The notes: generated from the letters alone by a model not told the origin. A stretch of 64,000 nt of DNA from Metallyticus violacea (GCA_030762175.1 CM060846.1:304578512-304642511); one strand, 5' to 3'; counted from the first letter of the stretch, positions 44,346 through 55,000 are shown. Translations and numbers: made by a program.

Positions 44346-47300
44346 ATTAGTGTGTAATTTTAGGTTGTCATATTTGGATAGTCAACTGAAGAGATGGAAC
44401 TTTTGATGAGGTTAACAAAAAAACTTATTAATGCTGCAAAAATAACAATACCCACAGGAAAGGTTATTAGGTACTAACCTTTTTGGAATCAGAGATTATC
44501 TGCATTAAAAAGAAACTGAAATAATATCAGAAATATAGCAGAAGCAACAAAAGATCCTAACTTAGTTAGAGATTGGAGAAAGAAAACTGCATTTCTAAAT
44601 AGGGAAATAAAAAACAGTAAGGAGGAGTCATTTATAAATTCCCTTGACTATAGAAGTAATAGAGCAAAAGTAAATAAATATATTAATATGCTAAATAATG
44701 TCCCAGAAACAAAACAAGAACCTCTTATTATTAACTACAAAGTCTTCAATCATGATAGAGGCATAGCCAACATATTTGCCACTCACTACAAATTTGCATA
44801 TAAATATAAACAATAGGGAAATTAACCAAAATGTTAAAAAAGCATAAGCCTGAGGTAGGATTATGATGATGAGACAGGCCAACAACATCTATTTTATGAC
44901 AACTTTACAATTCAAGAAATCAACCAAGCAATATTATCCCTTAAGAGCAAAAAGAGCTCTGGACCAGACAAAATTCATAAAGATACTTCAAGAATTTAGG
45001 ATGCAGAGACAAGAAGGTACTACTGAACATATTCAACAAAATTTGGAACAGTCAAGATAGCATTCCTACTATATGGAAAAAAGCCATAATCACAACAATT
45101 ATGAAGAAATACAAAAAAGCAGGCCAGTTAGACAATTATAAGCCTATATCCTAAACCTCAGTACTTGCTAAAACAATGGAGGAAATAGTTACTACTACAA
45201 GATTAACTTACTATCTGGAATCTCAAAAACTCATTTCAGACCATCAAGCAGGTTTCAGAAAGCACTATTCAACAAACAATCAGGTTTTACAGTTAACACA
45301 AGATATTCAAAATACCTTCAACAAAAAAGAAACAACACTTACTCTCTTTGTTGACTTCAAAAATGCCCTTGACAAAGTATGGAGAGAGAAGCTTATTTAT
45401 AAAATAAGTAATATTGGGATAAGAGGAAACATGTTGAGATGGTTATGGACCTATTATCACAAATGTGCATAGGTGCAAATTGGAATAATGTCCTCTCTAA
45501 ATGGCACTCAACTAAAGTAGGCCTTCCTCAAGGATGTGTTTCCAGTCCAATTCTTTTTAATATTTTCACAGATGACATCAGCAAAATAGTAGCTGACTTC
45601 CCAAAGGCAAATATGGGATTGTTTGCAGATGATATCACCAAATGGATTAGTCAAAAAAAATAAGAATAGACAATACTACAAAAAACTAGAAAATGAAATG
45701 CAGAAAATGATCAATAACATGGAAACATGGACATCGACCAACAATATGGAAATAAATACTAAAAAGATAGTTTTCCAGTTTTTCAGTCTTCAACACACAA
45801 CAGATGACTTACAGCTTAAAATCAATAATGAACTATAGAAGAGAAAAAACATATTAGATATCTTTGTATAACACTTGACAAAAAACTTTCCTTCTCTGAA
45901 CAGATGAACAATATAATTAAGAAAGTGAATAAGAAGATGAACAACATATTAAGAAGAATAGCAGGAGTCAAATGGGTAGGATCCATAAATCTTCTAAATG
46001 ACACGTACGAAAGATATATAAAGCCCAATTTGCTCTATGGAAGTGAGATAATGTCCACAATAAACAACCAACTTAAAACTAAAATGGATAAAATAAAATC
46101 TAGTCATTAAGAATAATAACTGGAGCTGTTAAAACAACACCGCTTGCTACAATGCAGAGTATAACTACCAACCTGCAAACTAAAATAGAGCTAGATATTA
46201 AAACAGCTATACAGGACAGAAATTAATAAGTAATCAACACAGGAATAAGTGGTTTGAAATTCCTGACAGCACAGAATGATTAAAAACACAACAGATTTTC
46301 AAAATTTACATATAGAAAAAGATTTGAACAATTTTTTTAAAAATAAACTCTAAACCTGTCATTACACCAACTGATTCTTTACAATATATGGATAATAATG
46401 TGAAACTAAATCTGGATACAATGATTTCCAAGAAGAATGACCCACCTGAGAATGATAGCACTTGGTACACTAAACAACTATTATCTATGTTTACGGAATT
46501 TGGGAATCCACACAGTGAAACTTTTAGTGTTTTACTTTACTTTACTTTACTTTACTTTAGTGTTTTACTTTAAATCAAAATAAGATTAACTATTATCTAA
46601 CTAATACATGGTGTAGAGCATGTGCAGAGGGATCTCTTAAAAATGGAGAAGAGGCTTTGAAATATATCGTGAAGAATTCTCTCAATATACACCTATGGGA
46701 CAGTATGCTCACAATTTGGATGGTGAAATTATGATTATTAGAGCAGTTTTAAAAAATCTACTGTATAGACCAAAAATAAATAAAAGAACTGTTACCTTAA
46801 TTGACTCTGAAGCAGCACTACCAAGTATAATAAATGACAGTTACCCACCGACATATACTATAAATGAAATAAGAAAACCATATCATACAATGCAGTTCAG
46901 AAATACAAAAATGGTTTTACAATGGATCCCAAGCCATGTGGGATTGAAGGAGAATGAGATTGCTGATACTTTAGCAAAAAAAGGAGCCATCATAAAATTA
47001 AATTATTCTTTTGAACTATAACTTCTCTGTAAATTGAAACTCATACGATGATTAATGTCAGTACAAGAACAACAAAATATGAAACAAAAACTTCAAAGAA
47101 AACTATATGAAGATCTAAATACTTTCAAACATCTTATATTGAAATCAAGCAAAATTGGAGTTGCCCAATTCTGCATAATTGTTGGGCATGATTACCTGTC
47201 AGAACATCTCTTCAGGATGAAATTAATGAAGGACAGTCACTGCCTAATGTGTAAGGACATGAATACTATCTTAAATAAAGAACATCTGAAATGCAGTGAA

Positions 47301-47410
47301 CTGAATAGCAACAAACAAATGAAAGATAATTTGGAAGCTCTTTATTGGGAAGCTAGGGAAAAAATGATAAATATCAGCATCCCAAATGGCCACTAACAAC
47401 TAACCAACCA
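44346..47410 (+). pseudogene. LINE copy B with RNase H domain
   Basis: Second copy of the LINE at 26701-29055, retaining the region upstream of RT. Blocks: DWRKKTAFLNREIKNSKEES (44570-44640), LYNxxEINQAILSLKSKKSSGPD-like residues (about 44900-44965), TTRLTYYLESQKLISDHQAG FRKHYSTNNQ (45190-45280), LTLFVDFKNALDKVWREKLI (45335-45395), VGLPQGCVSSPILFNIFTDD and MGLFADDITKWIS (45515-45655). The thumb is at 45840-46110. RNase H at 46600-47021: GEIMIIRAVL, LIDSEAALPS, WIPSHVGLKENEIADTLAKK; the first catalytic-Asp region is changed (CAEGSLKNG). A downstream frame runs 47055-47396 (LIMKSSKIGVAQF-like; CIIVGHDYLSEHLFRMKLM). A 101-bp insertion lies at 46487-46587. Confidence 0.85.
46487..46587. mobile_element. 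101-bp PLE-derived insert in LINE copy B
   Basis: Bounded by an 11-bp duplication AACTATTATCT (46476-46486 and 46588-46598). It contains CCACACAGTGAAAC, the reverse complement of the family's TTCACTGT box, an ACTTT array of about five units and the PLE tail end TAAATCAAAATAAGATT. The insertion point is identical to that of the unrelated-looking element in copy A. Confidence 0.8.
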
Positions 47411-47980
47411 TATTTGGATATTTTGTTGTTTTCCTACACTACTATTGCAAGTGACACTGAATACTCCTCTCCATCATGATTAGTGCATTAACTGGACTAT
47501 GACAATCACTTTGTCAATTATAAAATGCTTATCCCATTATCATTGGCACATCAATTGTCTAAATGATGTCCTGTATTTTAAATATTGTAGAAAAGCTAAA
47601 AGGTTGTAATTTTTTTAATACTTTATTTACTGATAAACTATTTTTGCCAACTAGTAGGTCTTGTAATCTATAGAAGCTAGAATTGTATACATTGAAACTA
47701 TGTGAATGATTTCTAGGGTACTATTCCGAGCTTTGACTGTCAACTGCCTTTATTCATCCATTGCCACACTATCATCATTATTATTGTTGTTAAAACAAAA
47801 ATGTAATTTTGATATGGGGTTTTGTTCAGAAGTGAGAACTAGGCTAGAGGATATGGAGAGAAAAATGTTGTACTCTCAAATTCATGAGAAAAGATTGCTC
47901 AAGTTTACAGAGAATTAAAAGTTGATTTTGAAAGAGAAATGTACATTAGCATTTGTGTTAAAAACAAAGAGGTGGGATAC
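47411..47980. other. Intron without recognised feature
   Basis: AT-rich sequence between LINE copy B and a SINE. Nothing recognised. Confidence 0.4.
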
Positions 47981-47984
47981 CACC

Positions 47985-48260
47985 ATGGGTGGCCAAGGTC
48001 GTTAAGATGCAGACTCATGAGCAGGAGGTCTGGGGTTTGAATTCCAACAGGAGCATCCTTCCTGACTGAGGTTTTTCCAGGTTTTCCTCAGTTCTCATAA
48101 ATGGCAACTGCTGGGGAGGTATCCTAAACTTAGGCCTGCAACATTTCCTTCCTTAAAAAATCCTTTCCCAATATATAATTTCATCTCATGTATCACCAAT
48201 GTCCACTGCCTATGGGGCCCCAGTAGTAAAAATGGGCATTAAACACCATTCATATAACCA
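47985..48260 (+). mobile_element. tRNA-derived SINE
   Basis: Same family as 10425-10700: GGGTGGCCAAGGTCGTTAAG head, GGGTTTGAATTCC B box, TTTCCAGGTTTTCCTCAGTT, ATAAATGGCAACTGCTGGGG and CTAAACTTAGGCCTG. It ends ATTAAACACCATTC and runs into the GAA/GA microsatellite. Confidence 0.85.
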
Positions 48261-48263
48261 AAA

Positions 48264-48321
48264 AAGAAGAAGAAGAAGAAGAAGAAGAAGAAGAAGAAGA
48301 AGAAGAAGAAGGAGGAGGAGG

Positions 48322-48374
<53 letters not shown>
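48264..48374. repeat. (GAA)n-(GGA)n-(GA)n microsatellite
   Basis: Purine-only tract at the SINE 3' end, about 16 AGA/GAA units, a short GGA run, then about 30 GA units. The Arg-rich frame across it is an artefact. Such purine tracts can form triplex DNA. Confidence 0.97.
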
Positions 48375-48376
<2 letters not shown>

Positions 48377-49034
48377 AATAGTCTCGTTTTAGCTGGGAAT
48401 GTGAGGTTTAAGGAACAATAGTTCATATTAATATTGTCCTATTTGTGGAGGGAAGATGCAATATCAGGAAGTTCTTTAATGATAATAGGCAATTAAATAA
48501 ACGCGGACAGTTTCGATGGAAATTCTAGTTAAAGTGCACATGGGCTGTTGAAATGGGTCAAAAGATGTAGAACAAAGATTTGAACTAGATTAGTAAATAG
48601 AAAGCATCATTGAATTTATAGTTTTATACCTGAAATTGTGAATCACTAGATCTCTGGATTCCAGTAGGTTAGTACTGATAAACTGGGAATTTGAGTTTTT
48701 TTTAATTTAATTACAAAATCAATTTATTGTAACTCATATTTTTTGTATTGTTTGATGTCACAATGGTCATTATTTCCATAGCACAGAATCAGAATCTGTA
48801 GACATTCATTATTTTGTAATTTACTTAATAAGTATTATTATTTTTCAAATCATGATTAAACAAATATTTTTATGGGCTGCTGTAAAAAATGGTAATAAAA
48901 ATTTAGATTATAAGAGCATTCCCTTTTATAATTTGTTTCATATTTATTATGTGGTATGTAGATTCCCTAAATCCTCTGGACTACAACATTTACAGCACAG
49001 GTAGCACAATGAGATTTTAAGTAAACAAACGTCT

Positions 49035-49217
49035 TTAAGTAGTTATTTTGTGTCGGGGATTTTCACAGTGAAATATATTATAATATGACAAATTATTGTT
49101 ATGAAATCACTCAAATTTCATTAATTTTGTTCCACTTACTTTGAAACATGTCCAAGTAAGTGGAACAAAATTAGTGAAATTTAAGTGATTTTGTAACAAT
49201 AATTTGTCATAAAATAA
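49035..49217. mobile_element. Palindromic PLE-derived element
   Basis: 183-bp insert with a perfect 12-bp target duplication AAACAAACGTCT (49023-49034 and 49218-49229). The arms (about 49085-49140 and 49153-49211) pair through TGACAAATTATTGTTA... and its complement and contain CCACTTACTT / AAGTAAGTGG. The centre keeps only GAAACATGTCC of the hammerhead. The left tail TTTTCACAGTGAAATATATT gives the TTCACTGT box on the minus strand. The terminal repeat is the one used by the PLEs at 9595 and 32747. Confidence 0.88.
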
Positions 49218-49329
49218 AAACAAACGTCTATTCATTATATTAACAATACAGAAAATATATTTTGATTCACAGTCATACACAACTGCTAATCTTGACCTCC
49301 CAATATATCTATTTCCATTTCTGCAAGAG

Positions 49330-49568
49330 CACATGTAGTCAAGTTTATTAAAGCACAATCTCACGAATGGGAGGTCTGTGCTTTAATCCAGCCAAAACTG
49401 ACCTCTGTAAGGTTTTAAGTGTTTCCTCAGTCATCACTGAAGGCAAATGCTGGGAGGTGCCCTAAAATTCTTTCCAATATTTCTTTTCTAGTTTATAATT
49501 TCATCTCTCAGTGACAACTACCTGTGATGCCATAGTAGTAAAAATGAGTATTAAACATACAAAAAAAA
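49330..49568 (+). mobile_element. tRNA-derived SINE, diverged
   Basis: Body TGACCTCTGTAAGGTTTTAA, GTTTCCTCAGTCATCACTGA, AGGCAAATGCTGGGAGGTGC CCTAAAATTC and the end GTATTAAACATACAAAAAAAA, matching the family at 10425 and 47985. The head (CTCACGAATGGGAGGTCTGT) has lost a clear B box. Confidence 0.75.
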
Positions 49569-50241
49569 AATGCCCCTTTGCAGTTATTGTATCACAGAGA
49601 GGAAACTATAAAACTAATACACTTTTTGAATATTAATATGAATTTGCCATAAATATGAAGAAAAAAGCTCTTTAAAAAGTACTGCAATTTCATCTTTCTT
49701 AATGCAGTACAATAGATCTACAGAATTTTATCATATGAACAATGCTACCAGAAACATTAAAATCTCCATTACTTAATTTTCTATTGCTATAATGATCATA
49801 TGCAACTTTCCTAAGGTCTACATTTAAGCATTCTTGGTTAGTTCGGTTAGGTTGATGAACTGACTGTATGTGTCAAAAAAATTGACAACCCTATGACCCA
49901 ACTTCCTATCCTATTATATACTGTTATGACTGTGACAAACAAATAAAATTTTTTGAAATAATTTCCAAGTTCAGATTTGTTGATATAGAGTGTCCTTTTA
50001 TTACTGGTAAGGAACTGGAGGAGCATCATACTATGACCCTTAGGTACTGTATTGCTGCACTGTTGCTTAAAGTACCCTATTATTTGGCCTTTTCTGATAA
50101 GGAAAAGCTTCATAAAAAAGGCTTACACTTATTGCCTGCTGTTCCTAATAAAGCATATAAAATGAGGCTCTCAAAACTAATTTGCAGAAATTTATTTACT
50201 ATAATAAATCATTTTAATTTCACTAAGTAGTTGGTACTAAC

Positions 50242-50363
50242 CATTAACAGTGTGAGCAAACAGTTCTTCTGGTGTTTCTCCAAAGAAGGGTACACAACCA
50301 ATTAAAAATTCATACAAAATTATTCCCATCGACCACCAGTCTACTGGCTTGCCATATCCTTGT
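50242..50363 (-). CDS. MAST: MAST kinase exon: kinase C-lobe, helix F region
   Basis: Second kinase exon, minus strand. The acceptor ends TTCTAG and the donor is GTTAGT. The peptide runs [20 protein letters not shown], then [15 protein letters not shown] and FAHTVN. It covers kinase subdomain IX (the invariant DWWS/MG aspartate) and the following helix, and is typical of MAST and related AGC kinases. It joins directly in sequence and phase to the exons at 56322-56427 and 34489-34716, so no exon is missing on either side. The preceding intron is about 6.0 kb and the following one about 15.5 kb, the latter swollen by two LINEs, mariner copies and SINEs. No frameshift or stop is present. Confidence 0.95.
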
Positions 50364-50676
50364 CTAGAACAAACAAAAATGCACAATGTTTATTCAAATA
50401 ATCAAAAAGAACTGTGCCACTTAAATTAATCATTCAGCAAATATATTATCCTGTCACATATTGTTTTTCATGATTGACCAGAACACAGTAATGGAGTATG
50501 AGAACACAAAATAATTAAATTTTTCAGCAAAGCTATTAAAAATGGCTATATGCACATCATTAAATAGCAATGGCAGTAACAGCAAGACCAGTGCACTATG
50601 GAACTTTTAACAAGAATGGAATGCAAAGATATTGCTTGCAAAATTTTAATGAATGTTATTAGAAGACTTGAAATAA

Positions 50677-50870
50677 TATACAACTGAGAGAGTATTAGGT
50701 GACACTAAAACTTCACTAACTGATTAATTCTTCAGAACATGCTTCAAGAGCATTTGCTCTCATCTTCAAGAGCGAATGCTCTTGAAACATCTTCTGAAGA
50801 ATTAATCACCTAATACTGACTCAGTTGTATATGTAACAACTTCACTGTTCCTAACTTCTTTTAAGATTAC
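50677..50870. mobile_element. Palindromic hammerhead-type element
   Basis: 194-bp insert with a perfect 12-bp target duplication GACTTGAAATAA (50665-50676 and 50871-50882). The arms pair through TATACAACTGAG... / ...CTCAGTTGTATA-type ends, TATTAGGTGA / TCACCTAATA and TTAATTCTTCAGAACATG. The minus-strand centre shows TTGAAGA, T, helix II GAGAGC/GCTCTT with AAAT loop, then GAAG (from GAAA) and CATGTTC. The right tail starts ACAACTTCACTGTTCC. Core residues have drifted, so activity is unlikely. Confidence 0.88.
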
Positions 50871-51349
50871 GACTTGAAATAACTTTACTGCAATATTTCA
50901 TCATTGTACTTTGTGCAGTTAATTTAAACTGTTTATTGTGCAGCTAATTTAAACTGTTTTACGTGCAGCTTTACCAATTTTAAGTTCTGATCAAAAAATT
51001 GCTTAATTAACATTTTATGTAGGAAGTCAATAATATAAGTCTCAAGACTTCTGGAAGTTTGATCTCTTATTGTATAACCATCCAGTTGAGCTTATCCCAT
51101 CCATCTGTACATGATCTACCTTCATCAATTTCATTTTTAATTAACTTTCTAGCAATTTTAATTCATTTTTCTGAGTCAACTATTTGAGTCTCAAAGTGTT
51201 TGTTTTACATTAAAAAATTTAAACATCTTTAAATAATTATTGGAAAAAGTATTTTATTTGTAACAATGGCAGGTAGTTATGAAAATATAGTGAGCAGCAT
51301 TAACAACTATTTTTATGAAATGTGTTCAGTTACACACATAAAATCTTAA

Positions 51350-51538
51350 GTATGGCTTCCTTCAGAATGGAAGTAAAGCCGTGGGTCCTGTGTCATACAT
51401 TTACGGCACAATAAAGAATCTCAAGCCTGAAAAAAAGAGGCCTGTGAGCAAAATTGTCAGTCGTTTCATGCTCCGATTTGAATGGGATGCTGATGACCTG
51501 AGACGTTAAAAAACACCCATAAAATAACCAAGTAAAAA
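51350..51538 (+). mobile_element. SINE body, headless copy of the 33458-33757 family
   Basis: Shares TCCTTCAGAATGGAAGTAAA GC, GGGTCCTGTGTCATACATTT ACGGCAC, CTCAAGCCTGAAAAA and GAATGGGATGCTGATGACCT GA with the minus-strand SINE at 33458. The tRNA head is missing, so it is 5'-truncated. Confidence 0.85.
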
Positions 51539-52034
51539 AAAAGAGAGAGAGAGAGTTACACATATAACATATTATATGGTACTGTTTTTTAAGAGCATTT
51601 AATGAATTTAAAACTATGAACTGGGAATTGGAAGTTAGTTAGCAAACTGCAGAAATCAGACTACAACAATAATCTAACATTAATACCCTGCATATAATTA
51701 TATATGCAGTAAGAGGTAACACTGAGCAGTAGTCATGCATTCACAGTAACTAACCTTTGATCACTAACAAATCAAAGTACTACAATAGAATAAATAGGAA
51801 TGTAAGGAATCAAGATTGAAACAAAAATGTGACTTTTAGTGCTGAAATATCCATGTACTTCTTTCCTCAATAGAGAGGTGAGTTTGAGACATTTAGTTCA
51901 CTGATTTGACACTGTTATTTTCATGTTTCTAACTTTGCTAGTATTATTTTTAGATTTTGTTGAATCTCTAATTCACTTTTAGTTTCACTGATGCTATTAG
52001 TATCATATTTATGTTTATCATCAGAGAAAAGAAC
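51539..52034. other. Intron without recognised feature
   Basis: Intron between a SINE and a palindromic element. Nothing recognised. Confidence 0.4.
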
Positions 52035-52046
52035 TTTAAAATATTA

Positions 52047-52304
52047 TGTAAATTATAAATAATCTGTCGTCTAACACACTCTTATGCTTCACTTACTTGA
52101 GCTTATGCTTCACCGAGTTGTCAAGTTGGTTCAAGATGGAGAGGATTTTTCTTCGAAATCGGTCCCACCATATTTAAAAGTAAGTGAAGCATAAGCATGT
52201 GTTAGACAACAGATTAATTATAATGTACATTTAACAAGCTGCACTGTTTGAGTTCCAACAGAATTTTTTAAAAATATCTTATTTTTCGAAAGTTCTTAAA
52301 TGAA
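52047..52304. mobile_element. Palindromic hammerhead-type element (sister of 27938-28240)
   Basis: 258-bp insert with a perfect 12-bp target duplication TTTAAAATATTA (52035-52046 and 52305-52316). It starts TGTAAATTATAAATAATCTG TCGTC and shares both arms and the tail (TTAACAAGCTGCACTGTTTG AGTTCC) with the insert in LINE copy A. The plus strand keeps helix II and GAAA, but CTGANGA has become TTCAAGA. The left arm is shortened, so the palindrome is incomplete. Confidence 0.88.
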
Positions 52305-52510
52305 TTTAAAATATTACTTTATTATGACTTTTAGCTTAGGGCTTTCCAATGCACATGAATGCATTACTAGTACAAGAGTATACTGGCATCAGAGACTAAT
52401 TATTCTTTGCTACTGAAAACTGATGCAAAATGATAAATATTCTGTATGGTTTATTGATTGATACACTGTGGATAATTTTTATGCACTTCACTTACATGTT
52501 TTTAAAAATA

Positions 52511-52547
52511 GGACATGTTTCAAGAACCGTCGTTCCCATCGTCAGCT
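52511..52547 (-). ncRNA. Hammerhead ribozyme candidate, opposite arm
   Basis: Minus-strand mirror of the plus motif: CTGACGA, T, GGGAAC with GACG loop and GTTCTT, GAAA, ACATGT, C. Helix I is reduced to two pairs because CTGTT has become CTATT. Confidence 0.7.
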
Positions 52548-52570
52548 GTCAGCTGAACAGTGGGTCAACA

Positions 52571-52610
52571 GCTGACGATGGGAACGACAGTTCTTGAAAC
52601 ATGTCCTGTT
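52571..52610 (+). ncRNA. Hammerhead ribozyme candidate, best preserved
   Basis: CTGACGA, extra T, helix II GGGAAC/GTTCTT with GACA loop (lower pairs G-T), GAAA, then ACATGT and the cleavage-site C, followed by CTGTT. The five bases before the core, AACAG, pair fully with CTGTT as helix I. All conserved core positions (CUGANGA, GAAA, UH) are present. Helix III is two base pairs in a monomer (AC/GU around AU), or six in a dimer through self-complementary ACATGT. Predicted cleavage is after GTC. Confidence 0.75.
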
Positions 52611-52725
52611 TTTAAAAACATGTAAGTGAAGTGTATAAAAATTACCCACAGTGTATCAATCAATATACAAGACCTTCACTGTAAATAGCTTCAGTAATTT
52701 AACAAATACGTTAATCTGTATGGTT

Positions 52726-53846
52726 GTTAGAATAACTGACACTGCCATATATATACCATATTTTCAATGCAGAAATTGGTTGTATCAAATAATCTAAAAT
52801 GTTGATTATAGTGTGCAATTTACTGGATGTACTATGGAAGTTAAAAATGTTACTTTTAAACCTTTTCACTACATTGATTGCAGTTTTTAATTACAATAAA
52901 CTATACATTAAAAATAATACACACAGTACCTAAAAATAAAAATTTCAAATCCATGTAAAATCAATTAAATACATTCAATTAACTAGTTTTGTATAAAATA
53001 AATTAACAATTTATTAAGCAATAATTAGGAACTTTTAATATTACTCCATAAAAACAGGGAGACTACCATGGGCTAGAACCACATTTGATTTGTACCTAGG
53101 TATATAGTTGCTTTTGTACTGTTTTATTATTTTTTTATTACTGTTTTCTCTACTTTTGAAACAAATTTTAATTTTTACTTATATCTTGATACCTTATATT
53201 ATTCATTTGTTTTTAATTTTTTTCACTTTTAAATATAAATAGGCACTAAAATAATTCTGAAACCTTTCTATAAAATACCGGTTCAGATATCGATGAGGCA
53301 TGGTAAGATTATATGTCATATTCCAGTAACATTAATACAAATTTTGAGTTGCAGAATCTTGTTACTCATCAAATAATTTAAATAATTACTGTGACTCTAA
53401 CTGCACCTGATACAATTATATGTATGTTTTTTAAAATGATCTAAATGTAGGTATTAAAAACATATTCAACTTGGATATTAATTAAAAAAATACAGAATGA
53501 TACATATAGATTTTGTAACAAATTATTCAAAGTAATTTTATGCAAGTATTGTGCACGCCTTCATTCAGAAATACAAAATATAATCTTGTCAGAACTTAGA
53601 ATTGTCCACCATCATGGCTCAGATGGTAGTGTGTCTTGTTGAATGGTAGGCATGGGTTAAATATCTGACTGGGATACATCAGGCATAATATATTTAGTGT
53701 ACCAAATTCTAGTACACTACTATCAGTAGCTAGCACACAGTCATAAGTTATAGCATCATGTTAATATGAAATATATAATCAGTCCAAATATTACTACTAC
53801 ATTTTTCAACATGTGAATTTTGAAACATTTTGTACTGCTCGTTTAC
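52726..53846. other. Intron, mostly featureless
   Basis: AT-rich. At about 53607-53680 a tRNA-like pair (ATGGCTCAGATGGTAGTGTG and GGGTTAAATATC) may be the head of a worn SINE. Nothing else recognised. Confidence 0.35.
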
Positions 53847-53858
53847 AATTATAATATT

Positions 53859-54056
53859 ACTTAAATGTAAATTGGAACTGGCACAGTGAAGCTAATCATT
53901 TAATTGAGATCAACGTATGATTCAGCTGAGCTACACACTCTTAAAGCTTCACTTACTTTTCATAAATGTATGGAACCGGTTTCGAGAACATTTATGAAAA
54001 GTAAGTGAAGCTTTAAGAGTGTGTAGTTCAACTGAATCATATATTGATATCAATTA
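53859..54056. mobile_element. Palindromic PLE-derived element, minus orientation
   Basis: 198-bp insert with a perfect 12-bp target duplication AATTATAATATT (53847-53858 and 54057-54068). The arms (about 53899-53970 and 53988-54056) include GCTTCACTTACTTTTCATAA and its complement. The centre retains GAAACCGGTTCC on the minus strand, a self-complementary helix III half, but helix II and CTGANGA are gone. The left tail GGCACAGTGAAGCTAATCAT carries the box shared with 6107 and 11515. Confidence 0.88.
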
Positions 54057-54068
54057 AATTATAATATT

Positions 54069-55000
54069 GTTTTACACTTAATTTTTATAACTATTACATG
54101 TTTATATTCCTAAATTATCACTATGCTCTTCTTTTGATGTATTAAATATAAATTTTTCAAACCAGAGGCAAAAGTAACCAAGCATCAGGGCAATAGGTTA
54201 TTATTATTATTTAACAAAAAAAAAACAGAAAAAAAAGGAGTGCGAGTGAGTGTGGTTTGGTGAAAAAGAAACAAAAGAAATAATAGAAAATAAAACCAGC
54301 ATTTGGCTCATAATTTGGTTGTAATATGATGCTTTCCTACTAGAATGTGTCAGTTTTCAATTTCATGTGTATTATGTAATTGATTTACTCTATACAAAAT
54401 AATAGAATATGAAAGAAATATTCTATTATTTCATGCACCTACTGAGTTCTCCTTTCCTCTGCTCAGTTTATACAGGTTATAAAATTGATCCTGGGCATTT
54501 AGATGTATCTGTACTTAAGATGCTACAAGGAATAGTAACAAAATGCCCATAATTTTTATAAATATATATATAAAATTTCAGAAAATGGCCAACTTGGCTT
54601 CGCTGCTAGCTTTCTGTGTGACTAAGTAAAATAGCAGTATCTTCATAACCCCTAACAGTGTTGCAAAATGAATTATATATATTTAGTTTTGCATCTTAGG
54701 GGCATTTAAACTAAAAGTTTCATTTAGTTTCAGTAAGAAAATGTTGAAGCAGTTGGCTTCATACCCCAAAGTCTGCAATCTCAAATAAATCTTATTACAT
54801 GTCTTTAAACATATTTATTTTCAGATTTTACAAAAGCTCCAACCTTTGGTGCTGGTAAAGGGTATAGAAAGCGGTGGTTCTATTAATTAATTAAAAATGC
54901 CTCAACCTGTAGGATTTTGCTATCTTAATTTCCCAATAGTCCTTTCAAGGTCAGAAGTTCCTTATGGAAGTGTCTGAGAAAGCTCACTAAGGTTGGAAGA
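54069..55000. other. Intron without recognised feature
   Basis: AT-rich intron. At 55038-55063 (just beyond) the minus strand has CTGATGA and GAAA 15 bases apart, a possible hammerhead remnant with poor helix II. Confidence 0.4.

Larger units (their letters stand above)
52452..52714. mobile_element. Palindromic element with two opposed hammerheads
   Basis: 263-bp insert with an 11-bp target duplication TCTGTATGGTT (52441-52451 and 52715-52725). Arms of about 97 bp (52452-52547 and 52569-52665) are reverse complements with few differences. Each holds a complete hammerhead core, then ACATGTAAGTGAAG. The one-sided tail (52666-52714) follows ACCTTCACTGTAAATAGC. No coding sequence. The best preserved member of the family in this window. 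Confidence 0.92.

Noticed and set aside
48199..48381. Arginine/glutamate-repeat frame
   Set aside because: Translation of the GAA and GA microsatellite at a SINE end.
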